A stretch of DNA of 28,546 nucleotides from Actinomycetes bacterium (GTDB taxonomy: Bacteria; Actinomycetota; Acidimicrobiia; Acidimicrobiales; Microtrichaceae): contig JAEWED010000036.1 in NCBI GenBank assembly GCA_023389745.1, positions 1-28,546 on the forward strand. Direction: 5' to 3'. A program made the position numbers and the translations under genes. Positions 20,460-28,546 of the stretch are shown piece by piece (within the stretch, counting starts at the first letter, position 1; the number at the start of each line of letters is the position of its first letter). The notes beneath the pieces were generated by a model that worked only from the letters and a program-made list of their open reading frames with translations, ran no database searches and was not told the DNA's origin.

Positions 20460-23400
20460 TCAGTCGTCGGGTGTCAGCGCTCCGATGATCTCGGGGCGCA
20501 GACCTGCCGCGGGGATGACGGCGTCGAGGGAGCCGACCTGGACCGCTCGTTCGACGGTGTGCACCGCGTCGAACTCGGCGGCGACCTCGGCGCGGGCGGT
20601 CGCCTGCGCGACGGCCCGCGCGGCGTCCAACGCCTCGAGGCGACGCATGCGTTCGTCGGGGCCGACGGCCGCCTCGAGCTGCTCCCCCGCGGCGACGACG
20701 GCGGGGTCGGCTGCGACGCGGGCGCGCACGTCCCGGGTGAGCACCACCGCGGCGGCAGGGGCACCGCCGATGACCGACGCGTAGCTGCCCTCGACCGCGA
20801 GCGCGACCAGGCCGTCGTTGAGCCGCTTCGAGAACACGACGTAGGCGCCGCCGTGGTACCGACCGATCACGACGAACACGATGCGACCCTCGAAGTCGAC
20901 CACCGCCCGAGCGATCTCGGCGCCGTACTCCAGCTGCAGGCGACGCAGCGACTCGGGGCTGCCGTCGAACCCCGACAGGTTCGCGAGCACGACCACCGGT
21001 CGGGTGCCCGACGCGGCCCGAAGCGCGCGGGCGACCTTCTTCGACGCGGCCGGGTACAGCGTGCCGCCGGCCCACTCCGCAGGCCCGTCGACCGGTGCGG
21101 AACCGCCACGCGGTCGACCACGGGACTCGATCCCGATGACCGTCGCGGCACGCCCGCCCAGGCGGGTCTCCCACACGACCGCGCCGTCCGCGTCCTCCAT
21201 GGCGCGCCACCGTTCGAGCCGCGGCGCGTCGCGATCGACGACCGCGTCCATGACCGCCCTGACCGAGAAGGGTCGCTTGCGTCCGGGGTTCGCCGACTCG
21301 TCGAAGATCTCACCGACCGTCGCGAAGTCCTCGACGCCGTCGTAGGCGTCGGCCCTGACGTCGCGGTCGACCGGGTCCGAGGTGCGCAGACGGATCCCGG
21401 CCCCGTGGCTGAGCGAGTGGTGGTCCATGAGGATCGCCATCGCCCCGGCCAGGTCGGGGGCCCGGTACTGGGCCTGCCCGTTGGGTCCCATGATCCGGTC
21501 GTGCCCGCCGATGCCGATCTCGTCGAGCGCACCGACAGAGCCCGACAGCTCGAGCGCACGCCGGCCGGTGAGCACCATCGACGACGCCGGGGTCATGATC
21601 AGCACCCCACGGGTGTGCATCAACATCGTCGCCTCGGCGTTCCAGTACGACTGGGCACCGACGTTCACGCCCGCGACGACGACGTCGATCTCGCCACCCG
21701 CGCCTGTGAACTCGACGATCCGGCGCAGCACCGCGGCGGTCCAGTCCAGGTTCTCGGTGCCGGAGTCCCAGGCGATGCGGGCGCCGGAGGACAGCGAGAT
21801 CCACTCGACGGGCAGTCCGCGCTCCTCGGCCAGGTCGATCGCGGCGATGACCCGACGGCACTCCGGCTCGCCCAGCGAGCCCATCGATCGGAGCGGGTCG
21901 CCGGCGATCCAGACGCGCTCCATCCAACTCGTCGTGTCCGGCAGCGGGTTGGCGACCACGCCGACGATCACCGAGCACGTGTGCGCGGCCGGCGGGCGGT
22001 CGACGGGCACCAGCCGGTCGAGATCGCCGTCGGTGGGGGCGAGGTCGTGCTCGACGAACTGGCCCTTGGCGAGCGACGGGTGCGGCAGCTCGTCGGGGCT
22101 CACCCGTCCCTCGAGCAGACCGATCAGCTCCCACGGGTCGACGACCCCGAGACGCTTCGCGGTGAGGGCTCGGCGGTCGAGCGCGGTGCGCGTGCGCGCG
22201 GGAGCCACGCCCTCGACGACGTCGACCTCGAGGCGGGCGTGTCCCCGCCGACGCAGGGAGAACTCGACGGTCCCCGGGCCGCACGGATCGCCGTCGGGCA
22301 GCAGGGCCACGGTGAAGTCCGACAACGCCAGACCACGGGTGCCCGGCTCGAAGCGCCTCGACAGCCCCATCAACGTCGCGGCGTCACCGCCCGACGTGCC
22401 GGACAGCACCATGTGGACCGCGGCCCACCACGCGTCACGGTCCGCCGTCGGGGCGCTCCGCTCGCGGTGTCGACGCAGCATCGCGACACCGGCGCCGAAG
22501 AGCTGCTCGGCGGCGTCGAGATGCGCCTCGGTCGCGTCCGCGAGCGAGCGCGGCACGTCGAGCAGCTCGACGGCGAGCACCGAGCGAACGTCCGACGGTT
22601 CCTCGCACGACTGCACGACGACCACGGCGACACGACCCGCCGGCGACGCGGCGGCGTCGAGCACCTCGAAGGTCACGGCCTCGGACGAGGCGTAGCGCGC
22701 GAGCGGGCGCAACTCCCACGGGTCCACCGTCGTCGCGGCGACCGCCGCGACGGTGTCGGTCGCGGCGTCGAGCTCGGCGCGGACCAGCGCTGCGATGCCG
22801 GCGAGCGTGCCCATCGACCCGGTGGCGACCTGCTCCAGTCGACCCAGCAGGTCGCGCAGCTCGTCGTGGTCGACCCCCGACGCTCCCGCCAGCCCTCGGT
22901 CGTGGGCCGCATGGCTCGCCAGCCGTCGGACCACCGCGGTCATCAGACGCTCGCGCTCGGCCAGCCGAGACCTGGTCGACGCCAGACGCCACAGCGCCCG
23001 GCGCAGTGCCGGCGTGTCCGACCACTCGCCGGTGGACCGGCCGAGCGCCTCGGCCAGCAGCGGCTCCAGCTCGGGTCGGGGGTCGACCGGCAACGGGGCG
23101 CCGTCGTGGTCGGCGCTGCGCTGGCCGAGCCGGCCGCACAGCTCGTGGAACGCCGACTCCGCGCTGACCGCGCCCGAGTGGTCGTCGAGCAGCAGGAGGT
23201 TCCGTTCGAAGAGCGCCTCGATGTCGACGAAGGCACGCAGTCGCTGCCGCAGGGCGACGTCGAGCTCGTCGGTCCCACCCGACGGATCCGGCCGCTCCAG
23301 GACGTCGTGCACCAGGTCCAGCTCCGCGGCGGTCACCTCGCGGCCGTGCACGACCGAGTCGACGACGTCGAGCAGCGGCGGCCGGGCGGAGGCGTCGGCC

Positions 23401-25454
23401 GCCTCGGCGGTCGGCCACGACCAGTCCTGCGTGTGCGTGGACACCTCGGCGACACCGGCGCCGTCGCGCAACGACAGCAGCGGCTGACCGGCGGCGACGT
23501 GGTCACCGGGGCGCACGAGCACCCGGTCGACGACACCCGAGCGCTCGGCGAGGATCGGCGACTCGGTCTTCATCGACTCGAGCGTGCCGAGACGCTGACC
23601 GGACTCGATCTCGTCACCGACGTCGACCGCGAGCGAGACGACGAGCGCGGGGCCCGGAGCGGCGACCACTCCGACGGCCGACTCGGCGACGCGGTGCACG
23701 GTGCCCTCGACGTCGACGACGACCGCGCCACGTCCGCGGTGCACCAGCACCCGCGACGACCGACCGGCGACGGTCACGACGACGGCGGTCGCGTCGAGCG
23801 GCTCGACGACCACGTCGACCTGTTCTCCGGTGCGCAGCGAGCACACCGACCAGCGCTCGTCGCCGCGTGACGCCACCGCCACCCGGTGCACGACCCCGCG
23901 CAGCGACAGCTCGAGCTCGACGGGGGTCCCGGCGTGGTCGTCGGGCACCGGCACGCCGGTGCCCGCGCCGGCGAAGTAGGACCGCACCCGCTCGTCGCGG
24001 TCGATGCCGGCCAGCGTGATCGCGGTGACGGCGAGCGCGACGAACGACCCGGACCGACGACCGTCGGCGCCGAGGTCGTCGACCGACTCCAACCAGGTCG
24101 TCGAGCAGGCGGCGTCGCGCACCTCGGGACGTGAGAGCAGGTCCACCAACGCGCCGCGGTTCGTCGAGCCGTCCTCGATGAGCACCTCGTACTCGCCGAC
24201 GGCGCGGGCCAGGGTCGACAGCGCACGTTCCCGGGTCGGACCCCAGGCGAGCACCTTGGCGATCATGGAGTCGAACTCGGGCGGGACCGTCGTGCCGGCG
24301 CGGATCCCGGCGTCGACGCGCACGTTCGGGCCCGCCGGCGGGCGGTGCACCAGCACCCGGCCCGGCGCGGGAGCGAACCCGCGCTCGGGGTCCTCGGCGG
24401 CGAGCCGCGCCTCGACGGCCCAGCCCCTCGGTCCGGGTGAGATCTCGGGTCCCCGGCCGAGGGCGACGTCGATCTGCGCGCGCACCAGGTCGATGCCCCA
24501 CACCATCTCGGTGACGGTGTGCTCCACCTGCAGGCGTGCGTTGACCTCGCAGAACGACGCGGAGCGGTCCGACGGGGTGAACAGGTACTCGGCGGTCCCC
24601 ACGCCGCGGTAGCCGGCGGCCTCGGCGAGGCGCGTCGTCGCTGCCGTCAGGCGGGCCTCCTCGACGGGCGTCAGCACCGGCGAGGGAGTCTCCTCGATCA
24701 CCTTCTGGTGCCGTCGCTGCAGCGAGCAGTCGCGCACGCCGAAGGTGGTGGCGACGCCATCCGCGTTGACGAGGAACTGCACCTCGACGTGGCGAGCGTC
24801 GTCGACGCATCGCTCGACGAGCACCTCGCCGGGCCCGAACGCGGCGGTCGCCTCGGCGACGACGGCGTGGACCGCGGCGACCAGCGCCCCCGGTTCCTCG
24901 ACCTTGCGGATGCCCCGGCCGCCGCCACCGTTCGCGGCCTTGACCATGACGGGATAGCCGACGGACCCGGCGGCCGGAAGCCATGTGGTGTCGTCGTCGA
25001 GGTCGAGCCGTGCCCACGGCGCGAGCGGCACGCCGCAGTCCTGCGCGAGCTGCTTCGCCCTGGCCTTGTCGCCGAGCAGGCGCATGGCGTCCGCGGGCGG
25101 CCCGATGAACACCAGTCCGGCGGCGTGCAGCGCGTCGACCATCTCGGGGTCCTCGGAGGCGAAGCCCCAGCCGGGCCACACGGCGTCGCAGCCCGCGGCG
25201 AGCAACCGCTCCACGACGAGCGCGCGGTCGCAGTACGCCGAGACCGACGAGCCGTCCGCTCGGCGTCGCATCGCGGGACCGAGCGCGACGGCATCGTCCG
25301 CGAGGCGCACGAACGGCGCGTCGCGGTCCGGGTCGGTGAACACGGCGACGACCTCGAGCCGGGGCCCGTCGCCGCGTGCGAGCTCCCTCGCGGTGCGGAT
25401 GAAGCGCATCGCCGCGTCGCCGCGGTTCAGCACCGCGACCCTCGACCAGCTCAT
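20460..25454 (-). CDS. Single-chain biotin-dependent acyl-CoA carboxylase (BC-BCCP-CT fusion)
   Basis: A 1664-residue fused carboxylase. The biotin carboxylase half (about 3-450) has the ATP-grasp loop GGGGRGIRKV (176-185), the HVEVQFL strand, and EVNARLQVEHTVTEM with its catalytic region. A biotinyl domain (about 595-665) carries GTLESMKTE with Lys629 as the biotin site. A poorly conserved stretch (about 670-1160) of 490 residues links to a carboxyltransferase (about 1165-1640) with SGARIAWDSGTENLDW, GVNVGAQSYWNAEATM, TGRRALELSG and GIGGHDRIMGPNGQAQY. This order matches eukaryotic-type ACC rather than split bacterial subunits. It probably makes malonyl-CoA for the FAS next door, though longer acyl-CoAs are possible. 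ATG 25454 overlaps the AcpS stop as ATGA. Confidence 0.9.
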   Translation of the reverse strand: MSWSRVAVLNRGDAAMRFIRTARELARGDGPRLEVVAVFTDPDRDAPFVRLADDAVALGPAMRRRADGSSVSAYCDRALVVERLLAAGCDAVWPGWGFASEDPEMVDALHAAGLVFIGPPADAMRLLGDKARAKQLAQDCGVPLAPWARLDLDDDTTWLPAAGSVGYPVMVKAANGGGGRGIRKVEEPGALVAAVHAVVAEATAAFGPGEVLVERCVDDARHVEVQFLVNADGVATTFGVRDCSLQRRHQKVIEETPSPVLTPVEEARLTAATTRLAEAAGYRGVGTAEYLFTPSDRSASFCEVNARLQVEHTVTEMVWGIDLVRAQIDVALGRGPEISPGPRGWAVEARLAAEDPERGFAPAPGRVLVHRPPAGPNVRVDAGIRAGTTVPPEFDSMIAKVLAWGPTRERALSTLARAVGEYEVLIEDGSTNRGALVDLLSRPEVRDAACSTTWLESVDDLGADGRRSGSFVALAVTAITLAGIDRDERVRSYFAGAGTGVPVPDDHAGTPVELELSLRGVVHRVAVASRGDERWSVCSLRTGEQVDVVVEPLDATAVVVTVAGRSSRVLVHRGRGAVVVDVEGTVHRVAESAVGVVAAPGPALVVSLAVDVGDEIESGQRLGTLESMKTESPILAERSGVVDRVLVRPGDHVAAGQPLLSLRDGAGVAEVSTHTQDWSWPTAEAADASARPPLLDVVDSVVHGREVTAAELDLVHDVLERPDPSGGTDELDVALRQRLRAFVDIEALFERNLLLLDDHSGAVSAESAFHELCGRLGQRSADHDGAPLPVDPRPELEPLLAEALGRSTGEWSDTPALRRALWRLASTRSRLAERERLMTAVVRRLASHAAHDRGLAGASGVDHDELRDLLGRLEQVATGSMGTLAGIAALVRAELDAATDTVAAVAATTVDPWELRPLARYASSEAVTFEVLDAAASPAGRVAVVVVQSCEEPSDVRSVLAVELLDVPRSLADATEAHLDAAEQLFGAGVAMLRRHRERSAPTADRDAWWAAVHMVLSGTSGGDAATLMGLSRRFEPGTRGLALSDFTVALLPDGDPCGPGTVEFSLRRRGHARLEVDVVEGVAPARTRTALDRRALTAKRLGVVDPWELIGLLEGRVSPDELPHPSLAKGQFVEHDLAPTDGDLDRLVPVDRPPAAHTCSVIVGVVANPLPDTTSWMERVWIAGDPLRSMGSLGEPECRRVIAAIDLAEERGLPVEWISLSSGARIAWDSGTENLDWTAAVLRRIVEFTGAGGEIDVVVAGVNVGAQSYWNAEATMLMHTRGVLIMTPASSMVLTGRRALELSGSVGALDEIGIGGHDRIMGPNGQAQYRAPDLAGAMAILMDHHSLSHGAGIRLRTSDPVDRDVRADAYDGVEDFATVGEIFDESANPGRKRPFSVRAVMDAVVDRDAPRLERWRAMEDADGAVVWETRLGGRAATVIGIESRGRPRGGSAPVDGPAEWAGGTLYPAASKKVARALRAASGTRPVVVLANLSGFDGSPESLRRLQLEYGAEIARAVVDFEGRIVFVVIGRYHGGAYVVFSKRLNDGLVALAVEGSYASVIGGAPAAAVVLTRDVRARVAADPAVVAAGEQLEAAVGPDERMRRLEALDAARAVAQATARAEVAAEFDAVHTVERAVQVGSLDAVIPAAGLRPEIIGALTPDD

Positions 25455-25963
25455 CGACCCGCGTCCCGTGAACCGGCGTCCCGTGACGTCACGGCGATCA
25501 CGACGACCGCAGCGGCGAGCGGGCCGTCGTGGCTGCACGACAGGTGCAGCGCCCAGTCGTCACCGAAGTGCTCGGAGACCGCCGCGGCGACCGGCCCGTG
25601 CAACCGCAGCCGTGACCTGCCCCACGCGTCGACGACGACCTCGATGTCGCTCGCCGACCAACCCGGCAGATGCGGCACCTCGCCGAAGCGCGTGTTCGAC
25701 CACGCCTTCACGAACGCCTCCTTCGCGGCGAAGCGCGAGGCGAGCCGACGTGCGTCGACCCGTGGACCCGCGGCGTGGGCCACGACGACGTCGCTGCGCT
25801 CGCCGGCGGTGAACGCAGCGGTCAGGAACGTCGAGCCGTCGACGTCGAGCTGCTCGGCGAAGGACTCGACGTCGACGATGTCCAGGCCGATACCGGCCAC
25901 CTCGAGCCCGGCCGCGTGCAGCGACCGTCGCACCTCCTCGACCTCGATCTCCACGGGGCTCAC
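25451..25963 (-). CDS. acpS: Holo-[acyl-carrier-protein] synthase (4'-phosphopantetheinyl transferase)
   Basis: A 170-residue AcpS-family enzyme that moves the phosphopantetheine arm from CoA to the serine of an acyl carrier domain. GIGLDIVDVESF (24-35, Asp28) and RFAAKEAFVKAW (78-88, Lys81/Glu82) are the Mg2+/CoA site motifs. It exceeds the usual 125-130 residues mainly through an extra N-terminal helix and a C-terminal Ser/Arg/Asp-Ala tail. GTG 25963 overlaps the FAS stop as GTGA and its own TGA overlaps the carboxylase ATG, so all three genes are coupled. As in mycobacterial fas-acpS, its target is probably the FAS carrier domain encoded upstream. Confidence 0.92.
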   Translation of the reverse strand: MSPVEIEVEEVRRSLHAAGLEVAGIGLDIVDVESFAEQLDVDGSTFLTAAFTAGERSDVVVAHAAGPRVDARRLASRFAAKEAFVKAWSNTRFGEVPHLPGWSASDIEVVVDAWGRSRLRLHGPVAAAVSEHFGDDWALHLSCSHDGPLAAAVVVIAVTSRDAGSRDAGR

Positions 25964-28546
25964 GCGCCACCCGCCGGGATGACGTCGTCGGAGCGTTCGG
26001 CCGTGGCGTAGGTGCCGTCTTCGCCGAGGCGCACCGACCGGTCGGTGAGCAGCACGGCTTCGGCCTCTCGCCGTTCGGGGGTGCCCTCGTCGCCGACGAA
26101 CCGGCGGTCGGTCCGCTTGCTGTAGGCCGGCTCGCCGCCGAAGCGGCCCTCGATCCGGCGACGGTCGCCCTCGACGCGCCGCTGCTCGGCGCGGCGACGG
26201 TAGCGGCGCACCTCGTCGGGTGTGCCGTCACGCTCGAGCGCCGCGTCGAAGATGTCCGCGGCGCCGAAGCACAGCACTGCGGAGACGTGACCGAACCCGA
26301 GGCTCGTCACCAGGCCCGCCCGCGGGCGCTCCCCGAGGTGCACGCTGCGGTGCCCGTAGACCAGGTGCGTGTGGTCGCGGTGGTCCTCGTCGAGGCACTC
26401 GAGGTTCCGGTTGCCCGGGACCTCGGCGGTCTCGAGGACCTGGAGCAGCCCGATCGACTGCCACGCCGCGGCACCGCCCTTGGCGTGCCCGGTCACCGTC
26501 TTCTGCGACACGACGAGCATCGGGTTGCCCTCGCTGCGCCCGAGCTCGACGGCGATCCGGTGGTGCAGCTCGCTCTCGTTCGGGTCGTTGGCCGCGGTCG
26601 AGGTGTCGTGCTTCGACACGACGGCGATGTCGTCCGCCGTCAGGCCGTGCACGGCGAGCGACCGGGCCAGCGGCGAACGACGACCGCCGAGCGCGCAGGC
26701 CAGGGCACCGAGCCCGGGGGCAGGGATCGACGTGTGGATGCCGTCGGCATGGCTCGACGCGTGGACCACCACACCGCGTACGGGCAGGCCGAGGTCGGCG
26801 GCGACCGACGCCCGGGCGAGCAGCATCGTGCCGCCGCCCTGGGCCTCGACGAAGCCGCCGCGACGGCGGTCGTTGGCCCGCGAGAACCGCTCGGGCACCA
26901 GACCCCGGTCGACCATGTCGGCCGTGCGAGCGGTGGCCGACATCGACGCGAAGCCCAACACGCCTTCGACGCCGAGGTCGTCCCAGCCGCCCGCCACGAC
27001 GACGTCGGCCTTGCCGGCCCGGATCTTGTCGACGGCGTCCTCGATCGAGACCGCCGCGGTGGCGCACGCCGCCACGGGGTGCACCATCGGGCCGTACGAA
27101 CCGACGTAGCTCTGCACCACGTACGCGGCGATCACGTTGCCGAGCCCCTCCTGGAGCAGGTCGTTGGCGTGGTCACCACCGAGCACGGTGTCGCGGTAGA
27201 GCGTCTGGATCGACGACATGCCGCCCATGCCCGAGCCCTGCGTGTTGCCGACCCGGGCGGGGTGCACGCGGGCCATGAGCTCCTCGGGCTCGATGCCGGC
27301 GTCGAGGAACGCCTCGACGGTCGCGACCAGGTTCCACAGCGAGAGCCGGTCGACCGACGCGACCATCTCGGCGGGGATGCCCCAACGCGACGGGTCGAAC
27401 CCGGCCGGCACCTGACCACCGACGGTCCGGCTGAGCGCCGCTCGGCGCGGCACTCGGATGGTGCTGCCCGCCCGACGCACGACCTGCCAGTCGCCGGCCG
27501 GGCCGCGTCGCACGTCGGTGTGCTCGGGGTCGGCGGCGGCGAAGGCACGGGCGTCGGCCTCGTCCGCGACGTCGACCACGACGTCGTGGTCGCAGAACAC
27601 CTCGACGACCAGCGAGATGCCGTCGGGGTCAAGCGGCCCGTCGGCGTCGAAGGTGCGGATGCCGCACCGCTCGTGCACCGCCTCGCGGTAGCGCTCGGCG
27701 AGCTCGCCCTCGTCGACGACCTCGTCGGCCTCGACGTCGACCCAGGCGCCGCCGTCGGTCTCGGCGTCCCAGCGGATCAGCCCGCAGGTCCACGCCAGCT
27801 CGGCGACCGAGCCGTCGTCGAGCTCACCGTCGACCTCGAGGTCGAACCGGGTGGCGCTGCCGCCCCACGGGCCGAGCTCACCGGCGCCGACGACGACGAC
27901 CATGTCCTCGAGGTCGATCGTCGGTTCCGGACGCCACTGCTCGTCGCGCAGCTCGGGACGAGCCGTCGGCGGATCGAGCAGCGCCCCGATCGTCGTCGAG
28001 CCGTCGGAAGCAGTCGTGTCGTCGGAGGCATCGGAGCCTGTGGAGGCATCGACCGGGTCGTCCGTGGCGCTCAGGCGTTCGAGCTCCTCGGCGAGCGGTG
28101 CGAGCGCGTCGTGCAGGTGCTCGACGCTGCCGAGCCCACCCGAGAGGTCCGCGCGGATGGGGCCCTCCCCCGCCGCGTCGCGCACCTCGGGTGCGCACAG
28201 CGCGTGCAGCAACCAGCCCATCTCGGCGGCGGAGAAGGTCCGCACGCCGAGGTCTCGCTCGACCAGCGCGGCCATGGCGTCGTTCGCGTCCATCAGCCCG
28301 GTGCCGCGGACCCAGCCGATCGTGGCGGCGACCAGGTCGACCCGCTCACCCCAGCGCTGCTGCTCCGACGCCCACTTCTCGACCAGCACCTCGAGCGCGG
28401 CCTTGGCCTCGCCGTAGGCACCGTCGCCACCGAAGCCCCCATGGTTCGGCGACAGCGGCAGCACGACCCGCAGTCGGCGACCACCGGCGCCGTGCTCGGC
28501 CAGCGCCTCGGTGAGACCGCCGACCAGGCGTTCCACGCCCCAGAGC
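25960..28546 (-). CDS. fas: Type I fatty acid synthase, C-terminal part (ketoreductase end and ketosynthase)
   Basis: The last 860 or so residues of a giant multifunctional fatty acid synthase; the frame is open through the window end, so the N-terminal domains are outside. First comes the end of the ketoreductase (LPLSPNHGGFGGDGAYGEAKAAL, IGWVRGTGLM). A Ser/Asp-rich linker follows (about 155-185, counted from 28536), then the ketosynthase with Cys491 (VHPVAACATAAVS), His643 (SKHDTSTAANDPNE) and His684 (VTGHAKGG), the usual Cys-His-His triad. A charged, Arg/Glu-rich C terminus follows. Order and motifs match the alpha-subunit part of fungal/actinobacterial FAS I. The stop overlaps the AcpS GTG. 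Products would be C16-C26 acyl-CoAs if it behaves as in mycobacteria (inference). Confidence 0.93.
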   Translation of the reverse strand, partial: LWGVERLVGGLTEALAEHGAGGRRLRVVLPLSPNHGGFGGDGAYGEAKAALEVLVEKWASEQQRWGERVDLVAATIGWVRGTGLMDANDAMAALVERDLGVRTFSAAEMGWLLHALCAPEVRDAAGEGPIRADLSGGLGSVEHLHDALAPLAEELERLSATDDPVDASTGSDASDDTTASDGSTTIGALLDPPTARPELRDEQWRPEPTIDLEDMVVVVGAGELGPWGGSATRFDLEVDGELDDGSVAELAWTCGLIRWDAETDGGAWVDVEADEVVDEGELAERYREAVHERCGIRTFDADGPLDPDGISLVVEVFCDHDVVVDVADEADARAFAAADPEHTDVRRGPAGDWQVVRRAGSTIRVPRRAALSRTVGGQVPAGFDPSRWGIPAEMVASVDRLSLWNLVATVEAFLDAGIEPEELMARVHPARVGNTQGSGMGGMSSIQTLYRDTVLGGDHANDLLQEGLGNVIAAYVVQSYVGSYGPMVHPVAACATAAVSIEDAVDKIRAGKADVVVAGGWDDLGVEGVLGFASMSATARTADMVDRGLVPERFSRANDRRRGGFVEAQGGGTMLLARASVAADLGLPVRGVVVHASSHADGIHTSIPAPGLGALACALGGRRSPLARSLAVHGLTADDIAVVSKHDTSTAANDPNESELHHRIAVELGRSEGNPMLVVSQKTVTGHAKGGAAAWQSIGLLQVLETAEVPGNRNLECLDEDHRDHTHLVYGHRSVHLGERPRAGLVTSLGFGHVSAVLCFGAADIFDAALERDGTPDEVRRYRRRAEQRRVEGDRRRIEGRFGGEPAYSKRTDRRFVGDEGTPERREAEAVLLTDRSVRLGEDGTYATAERSDDVIPAGGA

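Noticed and set aside
19551..23870. Very long open frame on the plus strand opposite the carboxylase and regulator genes
   Set aside because: Arg/Gly/His-rich composition without domains; it is the mirror of high-GC coding sequence on the other strand.

Overview
This is about 28.5 kb of very GC-rich DNA, densely packed with genes on both strands. GTG starts, stop/start overlaps and TANNNT -10 hexamers a few bases before start codons all point to an actinobacterium. Three things narrow this: a type I fatty acid synthase followed by AcpS (the fas-acpS pair known from mycobacteria and relatives), a CtpE-type P-type ATPase, and Fe-type SOD. I infer a high-GC actinobacterium, possibly Acidimicrobiia (Ilumatobacter-like); the lineage is not proven here. 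I saw no tRNA, rRNA, CRISPR array, insertion sequence or phage gene.

Layout. 1-1164 (+): the 3' part of a cytochrome P450, a hairpin, then a SnoaL/NTF2-like protein. 1184-2821 (-): a four-S1-domain protein with a Pro/Glu-rich tail and, behind it, a tiny membrane protein that appears frameshifted. 2991-3830 (+): a probable dimeric alpha/beta-barrel protein. 3859-5415: a dienelactone-hydrolase-family esterase divergent from an orphan ParA ATPase. 5432-7809 (-): a 14-TM MFS exporter, iron superoxide dismutase and a 43-residue lipoprotein with a coupled mini-ORF and 21-bp tandem hairpin repeats. 7906-12390 (-): a CtpE-like P-type ATPase, a lysophospholipid acyltransferase and a patatin-like lipase, the last two overlapping. 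12430-13146 (+): a VIT/CCC1 Fe/Mn transporter. 13231-13827 (-): a transglycosylase-like lipoprotein with an EF-hand loop and a CRP-like site upstream. 14239-17772 (-): a giant secreted protein with seven PKD domains, a MopE-type metal-binding segment and a Gly-rich beta-helix. 17887-18786 (-): an acyl desaturase that appears to start at AUC. 18931-20327 (-): a DtxR/MntR-family regulator overlapping a conserved unknown gene, with a DtxR-type operator at the regulator's start. 20460-28546 (-): the end of FAS I, then AcpS, then a 1664-residue single-chain acyl-CoA carboxylase, all overlapping.

How they work together. The right-hand operon would make malonyl-CoA, activate the acyl carrier domain and run fatty acid synthesis from one message. 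The desaturase, acyltransferase and patatin lipase could then modify and remodel the acyl chains. A second theme is metal handling and oxidative stress (FeSOD, VIT transporter, DtxR/MntR regulator, CtpE-like pump). A third is the cell surface: lipoproteins, a muralytic enzyme and a PKD/beta-helix protein. The -10 hexamer TAGCGT recurs at four promoters, and several genes look leaderless.
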